Below the pieces are notes generated by a model. That model did no database searches. It worked only from the letters and a program-made list of their open reading frames with translations, and had not been told where the DNA came from. Of a DNA stretch of 64,000 bases, positions 36,602 to 45,194 are shown in pieces; positions within the stretch are counted from its first letter, which is position 1, and each line of letters starts with the position of its first letter. The stretch is from an uncultured Lachnospiraceae bacterium. Its GTDB lineage: Bacteria > Bacillota > Clostridia > Lachnospirales > Lachnospiraceae. The DNA is taken from the NCBI GenBank assembly GCA_900548905.1, contig URMK01000011.1:1-64000 (forward strand), written 5' to 3'. The position numbers and the translations under genes are program-made.

Positions 36602-37471
36602 ATGTGGAAAGCTGAAAACTGGAAAGATTACGAAGTACTGGATACCGGGAACGGAGAGAAACTGGAACGCTGGGGGGAATATATCCTGGTACGGCCGGAT
36701 CCCCAGGTTATATGGGACAGCCCCCGCAAGGCGCCGGGCTGGAAGAAGAGAAACGGCCATTACCACCGGAGCAGTAAGGGCGGAGGAGAGTGGGAATTCT
36801 TTAATCTCCCGGAGGAGTGGAGCATCCATTACGAAGGGCTCACCTTCCGGCTGAAACCCTTCAGCTTCAAGCACACGGGACTTTTTCCGGAACAGGCAGT
36901 GAACTGGGACTGGTTCTCCGGCATTATCCGTAATTCAAACCGGCCTCTTAAGGTACTGAATCTGTTCGCTTACACCGGAGGCGCCACACTGAGTGCCGCC
37001 AGGGCCGGTGCCAGCGTCACACATGTGGACGCCTCCAAGGGTATGGTTTCCTGGGCAAAAGAAAATGCCGCCGCTTCGGGCCTGTCCGACGCTCCGATAC
37101 GCTGGCTGGTGGATGACTGCGTAAAATTCGCAGAACGGGAAATCCGCCGGGGCAATACCTATGACGGCATCATCATGGATCCGCCTTCTTACGGAAGAGG
37201 CCCCAAAGGGGAAATCTGGAAAATAGAAGAAAGTATCTTTCCCTTTGTCAAGCTGTGCAGCCAGCTGCTCTCCAAAGACGCCCGCTTTTTCCTGATTAAT
37301 TCCTACACCACGGGTCTGCAGCCCGCAGTGCTGTCTTATATGCTGCAGCTGACCATCACTCCTGTCCTGGGCGGACATGTGGAAGCCGGCGAAATCGGCC
37401 TTCCTGTCGCCGAAAACGGTTTGGTACTTCCCTGCGGGGCATCCGGACGCTGGAGCAAAGATAATCGTTAA
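36602..37471 (+). CDS. Class I SAM-dependent methyltransferase, RlmI/RlmK-like
   Basis: A 289-residue protein. The SAM-binding motif I is VLNLFAYTGGATLSAARAGA, motif II includes VTHVDASKGMVSWAKENAAA, and the catalytic motif IV is MDPPSYGRG. This resembles the catalytic part of the 23S rRNA methyltransferases of the RlmI/RlmKL group, without the N-terminal PUA domain. The target base is not known. It is one of the few plus-strand genes, has its own promoter, and its last 4 nt overlap the stop of the convergent gene at 37468. Confidence 0.85.
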   Translation: MWKAENWKDYEVLDTGNGEKLERWGEYILVRPDPQVIWDSPRKAPGWKKRNGHYHRSSKGGGEWEFFNLPEEWSIHYEGLTFRLKPFSFKHTGLFPEQAVNWDWFSGIIRNSNRPLKVLNLFAYTGGATLSAARAGASVTHVDASKGMVSWAKENAAASGLSDAPIRWLVDDCVKFAEREIRRGNTYDGIIMDPPSYGRGPKGEIWKIEESIFPFVKLCSQLLSKDARFFLINSYTTGLQPAVLSYMLQLTITPVLGGHVEAGEIGLPVAENGLVLPCGASGRWSKDNR

Positions 37472-38493
37472 CCCAGTCCTGATATAATACCTGCCAGTAC
37501 CACCATATAAAATACAAAAGCAATTACCATCACAATAGCGGACCAAATCAAAGCGGCTTTACAGAAATTTGCCTTGCTGCGGTTCTCCGTGCTGCTGAAG
37601 CCCCAGACGAAAAGCATGACAATCCCCACGCAGGGGATAGACAATACCAGAAGCGTTACGATCCATTCCGATATTTTCATAGGCTCTTCCGGACCTTCCG
37701 GGCGGATGGGCGCTCCCTGGTAAGGGCTTTCCGGATAGTACCCCCACGAACCTGGCTGACCGTTCATCTGCCGGCCGTTGTTTCCGCCGGGATACGGATT
37801 CCCGTTCTGCCCGGGGTCCCGGTATGTATTGGGATTGCCGTAGGGATTTCCCTGTGCGCCCTGATTTGTCTGGTAATACGGGCCGTTATAAGCGTTTTGC
37901 CCGTTGGGATAGGACGGGGCCTGTCCATAGGGATTGGAATTCCCGTATCCGCCGTTTCCTGCCCCATATCCCTGCCTGGCATCCGGGTATCCGTTTGTCT
38001 GGTATCCATTTCCTCCGTACCCACCGGAGGACGCATTTCCCTGATAGTTCCTGCCGGGAGATGCGGCGTTCCCGTAATCTGCCCCAATCTGCTGCTTTGC
38101 AGCCCCCGGCACAGTCTTGGACTCTGCCGCACGTGCATCCGCAGTCCCCGATACGCTTTCCGGCGCGGTCGCCTCTGTATCCGCAGTCCTCTGTACGTTT
38201 TCCGGCGCGATCTCCTCTGTAGCCGCAGTCCCCAGTACGCTTTCCGGCGCGGTTGCCTCCGTATCCGCAGTCCCCGATACGCTTTCCGGCGCGGTCGCCT
38301 CCGTATCCGCAGTCCCCGATACGCTTTCCGGCGCGGTCGCCTCCGTATCCGCAGTCCTCTGTACGTTTTCCGGCCTGACACCATCGCGCTGCTGCACGTC
38401 TGTCGCCCACTCCTGGTGCACGTCTTCCGTCACCGGCTCCCCGTTCTGCTGTTGTGTATCATCTATGGAACCAAACCAATCTCTGTCGCTCAT
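37468..38493 (-). CDS. Repeat-rich membrane protein with two C-terminal TM helices (DUF4190-like)
   Basis: A 341-residue protein of unknown function. Residues ~1-45 are polar. Residues ~45-115 are a tandem array of 14-residue units (consensus TADTEATAPESVSG). Residues ~120-255 are rich in Gly, Tyr, Asn, Gln and Pro. Two hydrophobic helices close the protein (LLVLSIPCVGIVMLFVWGF and ALIWSAIVMVIAFVFYMVVL), a DUF4190-like layout. The long N-terminal part is probably disordered and cytoplasmic. AGGAGGTTTGC precedes the ATG. Confidence 0.75.
   Translation of the reverse strand: MSDRDWFGSIDDTQQQNGEPVTEDVHQEWATDVQQRDGVRPENVQRTADTEATAPESVSGTADTEATAPESVSGTADTEATAPESVLGTAATEEIAPENVQRTADTEATAPESVSGTADARAAESKTVPGAAKQQIGADYGNAASPGRNYQGNASSGGYGGNGYQTNGYPDARQGYGAGNGGYGNSNPYGQAPSYPNGQNAYNGPYYQTNQGAQGNPYGNPNTYRDPGQNGNPYPGGNNGRQMNGQPGSWGYYPESPYQGAPIRPEGPEEPMKISEWIVTLLVLSIPCVGIVMLFVWGFSSTENRSKANFCKAALIWSAIVMVIAFVFYMVVLAGIISGLG
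38141..38375 (-). repeat. 42-bp in-frame tandem repeat array
   Basis: Five full 42-bp units (38141-38350) and a partial sixth. Units 1, 4 and 5 are nearly identical; units 2 and the partial unit form a second variant (NVQR instead of SVSG). Each unit encodes 14 residues, so copy number changes keep the frame. Confidence 0.92.
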
Positions 38494-38637
38494 GCAAACC
38501 TCCTGTCACCGCATCTGATCTCTGCTGTTATCTTTTTTTGTTATCCTCTGTCACTCACCAATGCTTATACAGCCATCTGCATAAAGATTACGGTCACCCC
38601 ACAAAAGGCGATGGCCTGCTGAGTTACTGTTATTCTA

Positions 38638-39096
38638 TCATATTCCGAACAGCCGCCGCAATAAGTCATTATAAAAGGGGAACCACCGGTTCAGCATATT
38701 ATCCCGCTTAAACGTCATAGGCGGGTGTCCCGGAAACTCCGAAATCATCCGGAACAGATACACCGCAATCATTACCGCCGCAATCACCGCCAGCCCCTGC
38801 GCTGCCCCCTTCACCGACCAGCCTCTTATATAGCGCCGGTAAATAAACCAAAGGGCAAAAAATACCCACAGATATGCACAGGGATTCAGATGCCACGCTC
38901 TTGCGAACTGCCCCGTTAAAATACACAATACCGCTCTTGTAATCCCGCAGCCCGGGCAGGGAAATCCGGTGAGAATAAGCAGGGGACAAAAGGCATGGAA
39001 AACCGTCCGCACCGCCAGATAATAGACCAGAAACACTGCCGCCGCCCACTTATACTGTTTTACATCCTTCCCTATCCGATGCAGAATCAGGTGCAT
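38638..39096 (-). CDS. DUF2752 membrane protein
   Basis: A 152-residue membrane protein with about three helices and the DUF2752 hallmark FPCPGCGITRA (residues ~45-56). The function of the family is not established. I use the ATG at 39096, preceded by AAAGGAGATTGT; this start lies within the end of hypA, so the genes are coupled. Confidence 0.82.
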   Translation of the reverse strand: MHLILHRIGKDVKQYKWAAAVFLVYYLAVRTVFHAFCPLLILTGFPCPGCGITRAVLCILTGQFARAWHLNPCAYLWVFFALWFIYRRYIRGWSVKGAAQGLAVIAAVMIAVYLFRMISEFPGHPPMTFKRDNMLNRWFPFYNDLLRRLFGI

Positions 39097-39428
39097 ACAA
39101 TCTCCTTTATAAAAAAATCCCTGCCGCTTATAATCTTCATATTCCGGCTGCCGCAGGACGGGCAGATCCCGCCGCATACCGTTGCATGGAACTGTGTCCC
39201 GCAGTCCAGGCAGCGGCCGTTCGCGGGCAGGATTTCTATTTCCAGCTCCGTTTGCTCCAGCATGGTTCCTTCCACTGCGGCAGAATATACCTTTTTCATA
39301 TACTCCGGTATTACGGATGAAATCTCCCCTATCTGCAAAACAAGCGTTTCTATGGTATCCACCTGGTTTTCCACGGCGAATTTCTCAACGGTTTTTACGA
39401 TTTCCATCAAAATTCCCAGTTCATGCAA
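39087..39428 (-). CDS. hypA: Hydrogenase nickel incorporation protein HypA
   Basis: A 113-residue nickel-insertion chaperone. The N-terminal MHE supplies the nickel ligand His2. The zinc site is formed by Cys73, Cys76, Cys89 and Cys92 (CLDC and CPSC). It works with HypB to load nickel into [NiFe] hydrogenase, or in some bacteria urease. It lies 6 nt after hypB. The other maturation genes hypCDEF and the hydrogenase are not in this window. Confidence 0.95.
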   Translation of the reverse strand: MHELGILMEIVKTVEKFAVENQVDTIETLVLQIGEISSVIPEYMKKVYSAAVEGTMLEQTELEIEILPANGRCLDCGTQFHATVCGGICPSCGSRNMKIISGRDFFIKEIVCT

Positions 39429-39434
39429 GGCATT

Positions 39435-40103
39435 TTACTCCTTCCATTCCCGTACCTGCTCTCTGAGCCAGCCGGCCCATTCTTCCATTCCCTCTCCGGT
39501 CCTGGCACAGATAGGGATAATCTTTATATCCGGATTGATTTTTCTCGCTCTTTCCATACAGGCTTCCATATCGAATTCAAAATAAGGAAGGACATCTGTT
39601 TTATTGATCAAAAGGACATCCGATACCGAAAACATCAGGGGGTATTTCAAAGGCTTGTCATCCCCTTCCGGTACGCTCAGTATCATGGCATTTTTAGATG
39701 CCCCTGTGTCAAATTCCGCCGGGCATACCAGATTCCCCACATTTTCCAGAACCGCCAGATCGATTCCTTCCGTCTCCAGCGCTTCCAGTCCCTGTTTTGT
39801 CATCCCCGCATCCAAATGGCACATTCCGCCGGTATGGAGCTGAATCACCTTTACCCCTGTTTCCGATATGGCGGCAGCATCCACATCCGAATCAATATCG
39901 GCTTCCATAATGCCGATTTCCATTTCATCCTTTAATAAGGCAATGGTCCTTTTCAGAGTGGTAGTCTTCCCCGATCCGGGAGATGACATCAGATTCAGCA
40001 GGAAGGTTTTCTGTGCCTTTAATTCCTTCCGCAGCGCTTCCGCCTCCCTGTCATTATCTTCAAAAACACTTTTTTTAATTTCCAGTATCTTTATTTCCTT
40101 CAT
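39435..40103 (-). CDS. hypB: Hydrogenase nickel incorporation GTPase HypB
   Basis: A 222-residue SIMIBI-class GTPase with Walker A SSPGSGKTT, metal-site GGMCHLDA and the G4 motif NKTD. It hydrolyses GTP to drive nickel transfer with HypA. The His-rich N-terminal nickel store of some HypB proteins is missing. The ATG at 40103 follows AAAGGAGAAGGAT. Confidence 0.95.
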   Translation of the reverse strand: MKEIKILEIKKSVFEDNDREAEALRKELKAQKTFLLNLMSSPGSGKTTTLKRTIALLKDEMEIGIMEADIDSDVDAAAISETGVKVIQLHTGGMCHLDAGMTKQGLEALETEGIDLAVLENVGNLVCPAEFDTGASKNAMILSVPEGDDKPLKYPLMFSVSDVLLINKTDVLPYFEFDMEACMERARKINPDIKIIPICARTGEGMEEWAGWLREQVREWKE

Positions 40104-40221
40104 ATCCTTCTCCTTTACCTGTGAATACATGGTTTCCGCTTATATAAAAGTAACACCCTGTCCCGTTAAAGTCAACGGACACGAAAATTTAACCCGAAGA
40201 AAAGGCTTACAGGAGCAAAAC

Positions 40222-40252
40222 GGTAAAGAAAACGCCGCCCGGCAGGCGGCGC
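40222..40252 (-). terminator. Terminator of the DUF3048 lipoprotein gene
   Basis: CGCCGCC (40233-40239) pairs with GGCGGCG (40245-40251) around a 5-nt loop, followed on the minus strand by TTTTCTTT. It begins 8 nt after the stop codon. Confidence 0.8.
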
Positions 40253-40259
40253 ACAATCT

Positions 40260-41429
40260 TTATTCGTATTCCACAAACTCGGAATATTCTTTCCAGATAT
40301 TACAGATCCAGGTCTTGCCCTGGTTGAAAATAATTTCGTTTCCTTCTTCATCATAGAACTTGGCGGGAACCCCGTCGCCTTCCATCCGGGACCAGGTACC
40401 CTTTATCACTTTACCGTTGGTGAAAACAAGGGCTTCTCCCTCACCATGGACACCGAAGGCCAGATAGTCCTTCGCATCCCTTACCTCACCATGGCAGTAC
40501 TGGAACACCACATTAGACACGGCAAGCTGTTCGTTGTTCATCTCGTCAATCTGCTTTTTTCCGTCCTGGAAGCGGTAATACAGGTTATCCTCTTCGTCAT
40601 ATTCAAAATAAGGATTATAGGAGCCATAACCGCCTGCATTGCTCTTGGTTCCGCCCGGACGGATGATAACGGCATCCTCCGCCTCCTCATATTCCGCCCT
40701 GTTACCCTCCGCTGCAAAGGTAAACTGGGGAACAAAATCATCATCATATTCCCATTCGTAGCCCAGACGGTCGGCGGCTTCCATCACGCCGTCAATGAGC
40801 AGATAGCCGGTAAATTCCTTAGCGTAACCGGGTCTTGCGATCCGTCCGAAAGCTTCATCCGCCGGGTTATGGATCCCTTCCACGCCGGCGCTGATATTCT
40901 GCACCGTATCCCGGTTAATCAATTCTTCCACATAAGGTCTTGCCAGCCCCCAGTTACAATAAAGCGCCTCATAGCCCATCGCTGTATAAACGTAATAATC
41001 CCGGCTGCTTCTTACCGGACCGATATGATCCAGATCATCAAAATCCTCAAAAACAGCCATCAGACGTGTAATTCGTCCTTCCACAGGCGCTTCATAGATG
41101 ATACTTGCCTGAGATATGGCATACTGCGGCATTGCCTGGGCATTGTTGGGTATCATAACCGCCAAAGGCCTTCTGACCACCACCTCTTCCTTTTTCCATT
41201 CCCCGGTGAGATAACTCTGCATCTTACCATCTACCACTTTACGCTCTTCAATTATCTGAAGGCCCGCTTCCTCACTCTCCGTTTCCGTTTCACTTTCCGT
41301 TTCCTGTGTCTGCGTGGAAGCTGCCGTCGTTTCTTCTACCATCGTTTCCTGCTTCTTGCCGCAGGAAGTCAGCGCCAATGCCATAACCATAATAGATGCA
41401 AGCGCCCATACTATTTTTTTTCGTTTCAT
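40260..41429 (-). CDS. DUF3048 lipoprotein (YerB-like)
   Basis: A 389-residue secreted lipoprotein. The signal peptide ends in LTSC, so Cys23 is the lipidation site, and a Thr/Glu-rich linker follows. The mature part carries the DUF3048 core (RRPLAVMIPNNAQAMPQYAI, PVRSSRDYYVYTAMGYEALY, PYFEYDEEDNLYYRFQDGK). B. subtilis YerB is the known relative; its function is not established. It has its own promoter and terminator. Confidence 0.88.
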   Translation of the reverse strand: MKRKKIVWALASIMVMALALTSCGKKQETMVEETTAASTQTQETESETETESEEAGLQIIEERKVVDGKMQSYLTGEWKKEEVVVRRPLAVMIPNNAQAMPQYAISQASIIYEAPVEGRITRLMAVFEDFDDLDHIGPVRSSRDYYVYTAMGYEALYCNWGLARPYVEELINRDTVQNISAGVEGIHNPADEAFGRIARPGYAKEFTGYLLIDGVMEAADRLGYEWEYDDDFVPQFTFAAEGNRAEYEEAEDAVIIRPGGTKSNAGGYGSYNPYFEYDEEDNLYYRFQDGKKQIDEMNNEQLAVSNVVFQYCHGEVRDAKDYLAFGVHGEGEALVFTNGKVIKGTWSRMEGDGVPAKFYDEEGNEIIFNQGKTWICNIWKEYSEFVEYE

Positions 41430-41479
41430 CCTTTGTTTTCCTTTTTTCGACTAAAAACCTGATTTCAGTAACTGAAGCT

Positions 41480-41509
41480 ATTATATAATAGGCAGTTCCC
41501 TTTTGTCCA
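41480..41509 (-). promoter_or_regulatory. Promoter of the DUF3048 gene
   Basis: On the minus strand, TGGACA (41504-41509), an 18-nt spacer and TATAAT (41480-41485). A consensus TTGACA lies 6 nt further upstream but would be too far from the -10. Confidence 0.5.
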
Positions 41510-41582
41510 TGTCAAAGAAAGGAATTTTTGAAGACTCTTCTGTCCGTCTGAACTGTTACGTCCGGCGTTACCGTTTACGCCC

Positions 41583-42809
41583 TCACTTCACCTGGGACTT
41601 TCTGTAAATCCGGTACAGCAGCGGCCATGTCAGTATGGTCAGCACGGAATATACCACGAGCAGAATTTCCGCCGCCCCCACGATTTTCCCGGCAACGTGG
41701 TAGAGATTAAAATATACCACCGACATATTCATCTGCAATAACTGATCCGGCATCAGCCCCATTATTTTATTCACAAGAGAAAACCGGATTCCGCTCAAAA
41801 AAGAAGGGATAAAAATCAGGATAAACGGAACCATTACCGCAACCACGGCCGAATTGCATACTGCGGATACCAGCATGGTCATAAACAGCATAAACAGACA
41901 TCCCACATACCCTCCTGCGAACACAAGCACAGCTTCCTGCCAATAGGTAATATTATAGAAGCTCTTCCAGCCGCCGCTGCCGGTCTGAATATAGCATCCC
42001 GCCCCGTCCGCACCCAGCACCCCCAGGACAATTCCCATATAAAGCAATACCATAAGCCAGTACGTCACCGTAATCAGCAAAAAGCCCGCCTTTATTTTAG
42101 CGGATACCGCTTTACCTCTTCCGTGATACGCTGTAAAAAAAATGGCATCCGCCTTATATTTGTATTCGCAGGAAAAAAGGGCAGATGCAAGGAAACCCAG
42201 TATCAGAACCAGAATCATAAGAAGCGTCGGGGCATATAAAAAAAGCTGCTTCCAACCGTCTGCATAATCATAATACAAAGGCACTTCCATTTCCTCGTAT
42301 CTTTCCACCAAAAATTCTTTTTCTTCCTCTGAAAACTGATCCTTCCCTTCTGTATACAGCCAATCCTTCAGGTGTGCTGTCCTGTTCGCGTAAAACATAG
42401 AAGCATCCTCCGGCACAAGGGAATCCGGCAGATAATAGTCAAAAACCCTGAATTCGCCATAGCCGTACACCAAAAGCATACGGATATCAGAAAACCCCTG
42501 TTTCCAGCCATATGCAATATCATTTTCCCGGATATCCGCAGAACGGGATTCCTCCGTTTGGTTTATGGCGGTATTTGCTTCAATAACCTGTCTGATTTTT
42601 TCTTCCGTAAGCAGGCCCGCCCATTCTTTTTTCCTTTCCCGCAGCTTTCCTGCCGCAGCGACTCCATTTTCCGTCTCTCCATTTTCATTCACATAATCCA
42701 CACCGGATATGGCAAAGAAGCAAACGAGGACCAAAAGGCATGCCAGGAATAAGACGGCTATTTTATTACTTGTTTTTGATAATATTTTCTTCAGTTCATA
42801 ATACACCAT
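41583..42809 (-). CDS. ABC-2 type transporter permease
   Basis: About 408 residues. The N-terminus has one membrane helix followed by a ~150-residue extracellular region, and then about five helices, the usual ABC-2 exporter permease layout. The ATG at 42809 lies inside the end of the ATPase gene, with GGCGGTGAGG as binding site, so translation is coupled. Together they form an exporter; the substrate is unknown. Confidence 0.8.
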   Translation of the reverse strand: MVYYELKKILSKTSNKIAVLFLACLLVLVCFFAISGVDYVNENGETENGVAAAGKLRERKKEWAGLLTEEKIRQVIEANTAINQTEESRSADIRENDIAYGWKQGFSDIRMLLVYGYGEFRVFDYYLPDSLVPEDASMFYANRTAHLKDWLYTEGKDQFSEEEKEFLVERYEEMEVPLYYDYADGWKQLFLYAPTLLMILVLILGFLASALFSCEYKYKADAIFFTAYHGRGKAVSAKIKAGFLLITVTYWLMVLLYMGIVLGVLGADGAGCYIQTGSGGWKSFYNITYWQEAVLVFAGGYVGCLFMLFMTMLVSAVCNSAVVAVMVPFILIFIPSFLSGIRFSLVNKIMGLMPDQLLQMNMSVVYFNLYHVAGKIVGAAEILLVVYSVLTILTWPLLYRIYRKSQVK

Positions 42810-43683
42810 TATCCTCACCGCCTTTTTCTCCAAAATAATATAAAAACACATCTTCCAGGGTAATTTCCTCCTGCTTTGCATCCGGACATGGCTTATCCCC
42901 GGATAAAATACGCAGTTCCACACCGCCGGAGGTCATCTTCCTATTTGCAACCTTATATTCCTTTGCCCAGTCCTGCGCTTCCTTCCGGGAGGTTCTGCAG
43001 CTGTAGACCTTATCGGGCACGGATGCCATAATCTTTTCCGGGCTTCCGGAAAGGACAATACGGCCATCCCCCATCAGCAGAATCTCATTGGCAATGTACT
43101 CAACATCCGAAACGATATGGGTGGAAAGAAGAACCAGCCTGTCCTGGGACAGCCCGCTGAGTAAATTCCGGAACCGGATTCTTTCATTGGGATCAAGGCC
43201 GGCTGTAGGCTCATCCAGAATCAGGATTTCCGGATCGTTCAGCATCGCCTGGGCAATTCCCACTCTTCGTTTCATACCGCCGGACAGCTTTTTCATTTTT
43301 TTACGGACTACCTTTGTCAGTCCCACCCTCTGCAGCAATTCGGCCACTCTTTTTTTAGCTGACGCCTGGCGCAGTCCTTTAATAGATGCCACATACATCA
43401 GATATTCCTGCACGGTGAAATCCGGATAGAAACCAAACTCCTGGGGCAGATAACCAAGCCGTTTTCTGTATTCTCCTCCCATTACAAAAATATCCTCCCC
43501 GTCACAGGTTATTCTCCCTCCGGTTGGTTTCAGCAGGGTACACAGCATTCTCATGAGCGTGGTTTTTCCCGCGCCGTTCACTCCCAGAAGTCCGTATACA
43601 CCATTATGCATATGACAGCTGACCTGATTTACCGCCTTAAAGCCGCTAAACTCCTTGCTAACCCCTTCTATCTTCAATTCCAT
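42796..43683 (-). CDS. ABC transporter ATP-binding protein (exporter type)
   Basis: About 295 residues with Walker A GVNGAGKTT, signature LSGGMKRRVGIAQAMLNDP, Walker B ILILDEPTAGLDP and the switch histidine in LLSTHIVSD. The ATG at 43683 follows CAGGAGGGAAATACCTT inside the end of the upstream membrane gene. Membership in the CcmA/DrrA-like exporter group is clear; the exported substrate is not. Confidence 0.92.
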   Translation of the reverse strand: MELKIEGVSKEFSGFKAVNQVSCHMHNGVYGLLGVNGAGKTTLMRMLCTLLKPTGGRITCDGEDIFVMGGEYRKRLGYLPQEFGFYPDFTVQEYLMYVASIKGLRQASAKKRVAELLQRVGLTKVVRKKMKKLSGGMKRRVGIAQAMLNDPEILILDEPTAGLDPNERIRFRNLLSGLSQDRLVLLSTHIVSDVEYIANEILLMGDGRIVLSGSPEKIMASVPDKVYSCRTSRKEAQDWAKEYKVANRKMTSGGVELRILSGDKPCPDAKQEEITLEDVFLYYFGEKGGEDNGVL

Positions 43684-44444
43684 AAGGTATTTCCCTCCTG
43701 ATAATTCCCGCAGCTTCTGCGTATCCTTCCCACAGCAGCTGCCATGTAACATACGGTTCCTGCCAATATAAGCCCCCATACGGGCCTGTTTATAACGGTA
43801 TATATCTTTTCATCAAGAACAACTAAAATCCACACTGCAACCCACAGCAGGGATAACACAACCGCCATATATTCCGTCCCACAGCGTCTGCTGCACAAAA
43901 CAGAAAAACATATACAGCAGGTCACATTAAAAGGCAGGAAAAACTGGAACAGCATCTCCCACGCTGTCAGCCTGACCGTAGCAGATACCACAGCAAAAAA
44001 CATACTCAGAAAAAAAACATCCACCATTCCGAAAAGAAGCAGTCTTGCCGAATAGATCTGGCGCAGAGAATAAAAGGCCGCCCCCTCCACCTCCACGGAG
44101 CCGCTGCTCCGGTTTTTCCACAATTCGGGAATAACCAGAATAACAAAAGCGGGCGCCAGCACCCCCATACTCCTCTGAACATAGTAATTCCCCTCCGCCA
44201 TAAACAAGATCCACCATAACAAAACGAGCGTTAAAAACTGAAAAATCCACCATCGTTTGCGGATATACGCTGCCTGCCGGAACAAAAATTCCAAATAATC
44301 CGCCGTCTGTTTCTGGCTGCTTTGATAGAAAGCCTTTTCAGCCAGACGTATTGTCTGTTCCAGCCGTTCCTCCTCAGGACGGATATCCGTCTTCTCTATG
44401 TACGCTTTCAGCATTCCGTCTGTTTTTTTCTCTTTCCCTGTCAT
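43674..44444 (-). CDS. Membrane protein downstream of an ECF sigma factor
   Basis: A 256-residue protein I do not recognise. The first ~65 residues are soluble and charged; six or so hydrophobic helices follow. The start overlaps the sigma gene stop by 4 nt (ATGA). A soluble N-terminus coupled to a membrane part, encoded directly after an ECF sigma factor, fits an anti-sigma factor, but no zinc-binding anti-sigma motif is visible, so this is inference. Confidence 0.6.
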   Translation of the reverse strand: MTGKEKKTDGMLKAYIEKTDIRPEEERLEQTIRLAEKAFYQSSQKQTADYLEFLFRQAAYIRKRWWIFQFLTLVLLWWILFMAEGNYYVQRSMGVLAPAFVILVIPELWKNRSSGSVEVEGAAFYSLRQIYSARLLLFGMVDVFFLSMFFAVVSATVRLTAWEMLFQFFLPFNVTCCICFSVLCSRRCGTEYMAVVLSLLWVAVWILVVLDEKIYTVINRPVWGLILAGTVCYMAAAVGRIRRSCGNYQEGNTLWN

Positions 44445-44962
44445 TCTGCCATATCCTCCTTTCCCAAAAGACCGCCCAATTGCTGCTTTGCCTGCCTCAG
44501 CCTGTATTTTACGAGCGGAAGCCCTATATGCAGGATCTCTGCGATTTCACGCTGCTTCCGTTCTTGAAAAAAGTACAAAATAAGGATATCCCTGGATTCC
44601 TGAGACAACCCGGCAAGAGCCTTTTCCATATCCAGCCGGCTATCAATGGGATCCAACTGGTAATTTTCAGTATCCGGCATTTCCTTAAAAGGTATATCCG
44701 CCCTTTTTTTATACAAATCCCGGCAAAGATTTCCGGCAATGGTATACAGATAATTCAGCGCCTTCCCACGATGCCGATAGATGGGGAGCGCCGTAAAAAA
44801 TTTTTCAAAGGTCTCCTGTGCCATATCTTCTGCAAAGCTTTTATCCGCTAAATGATAATAGCAATAACGAAGTATCTGCGGATAATACCTGCGTACAAAG
44901 CTTTCCATGGCAGGTTCATCACCATTCTTCATTTTACTAATCAGAAGAAAGTCCTTATCCAT
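44441..44962 (-). CDS. ECF-type RNA polymerase sigma factor
   Basis: A 173-residue sigma-70 family protein. Region 2 reads FVRRYYPQILRYCYYHLADK and AEDMAQETFEKFF. Region 4 reads LSQESRDILILYFFQERKQR and IAEILHIGLPLVKYRLRQAK. It is the first gene of a four-gene operon with a membrane protein, an ABC ATPase and a permease. Such sigma factors commonly respond to envelope stress or cell-surface antimicrobials; the trigger here is unknown. Confidence 0.92.
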   Translation of the reverse strand: MDKDFLLISKMKNGDEPAMESFVRRYYPQILRYCYYHLADKSFAEDMAQETFEKFFTALPIYRHRGKALNYLYTIAGNLCRDLYKKRADIPFKEMPDTENYQLDPIDSRLDMEKALAGLSQESRDILILYFFQERKQREIAEILHIGLPLVKYRLRQAKQQLGGLLGKEDMAE

Positions 44963-45087
44963 GGGCCTCTCCTTTCTATTTTATCCGGGACGGGGTTCCG
45001 AACGAGCTGCCGGAACATGGTGCATTTACTAAGTATAACGAATGAGGGAGCGAAAAAGATAGTTTTTTGCCCGCTTTATTTGCAATC

Positions 45088-45118
45088 AAAAAAAACAGCC
45101 CCATTGTATAGGGACTGC
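45088..45118 (-). terminator. Second terminator after tuf
   Basis: CAGCCCC (45096-45102) and GGGACTG (45111-45117) form a short stem, followed on the minus strand by eight U. It backs up the stronger stem at 45143. Confidence 0.6.
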
Positions 45119-45142
45119 GGATTATAATGCTGTAAAACGATA

Positions 45143-45174
45143 AAAGGGCTCTCCGATTTCTCGGAGAGCCCTAT
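45143..45174 (-). terminator. Terminator of the str operon (tuf)
   Basis: A perfect 12-bp stem, AGGGCTCTCCGA with its complement, around a 4-nt loop, followed on the minus strand by TTTTAT. It lies 22 nt beyond the tuf stop. Confidence 0.85.
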
Positions 45175-45194
45175 AAAATCTAACTTTTTATTGA

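Noticed and set aside
38141..38375. Possible CRISPR array
   Set aside because: The 42-bp units are contiguous with no spacers and keep an open reading frame, so this is a coding minisatellite.
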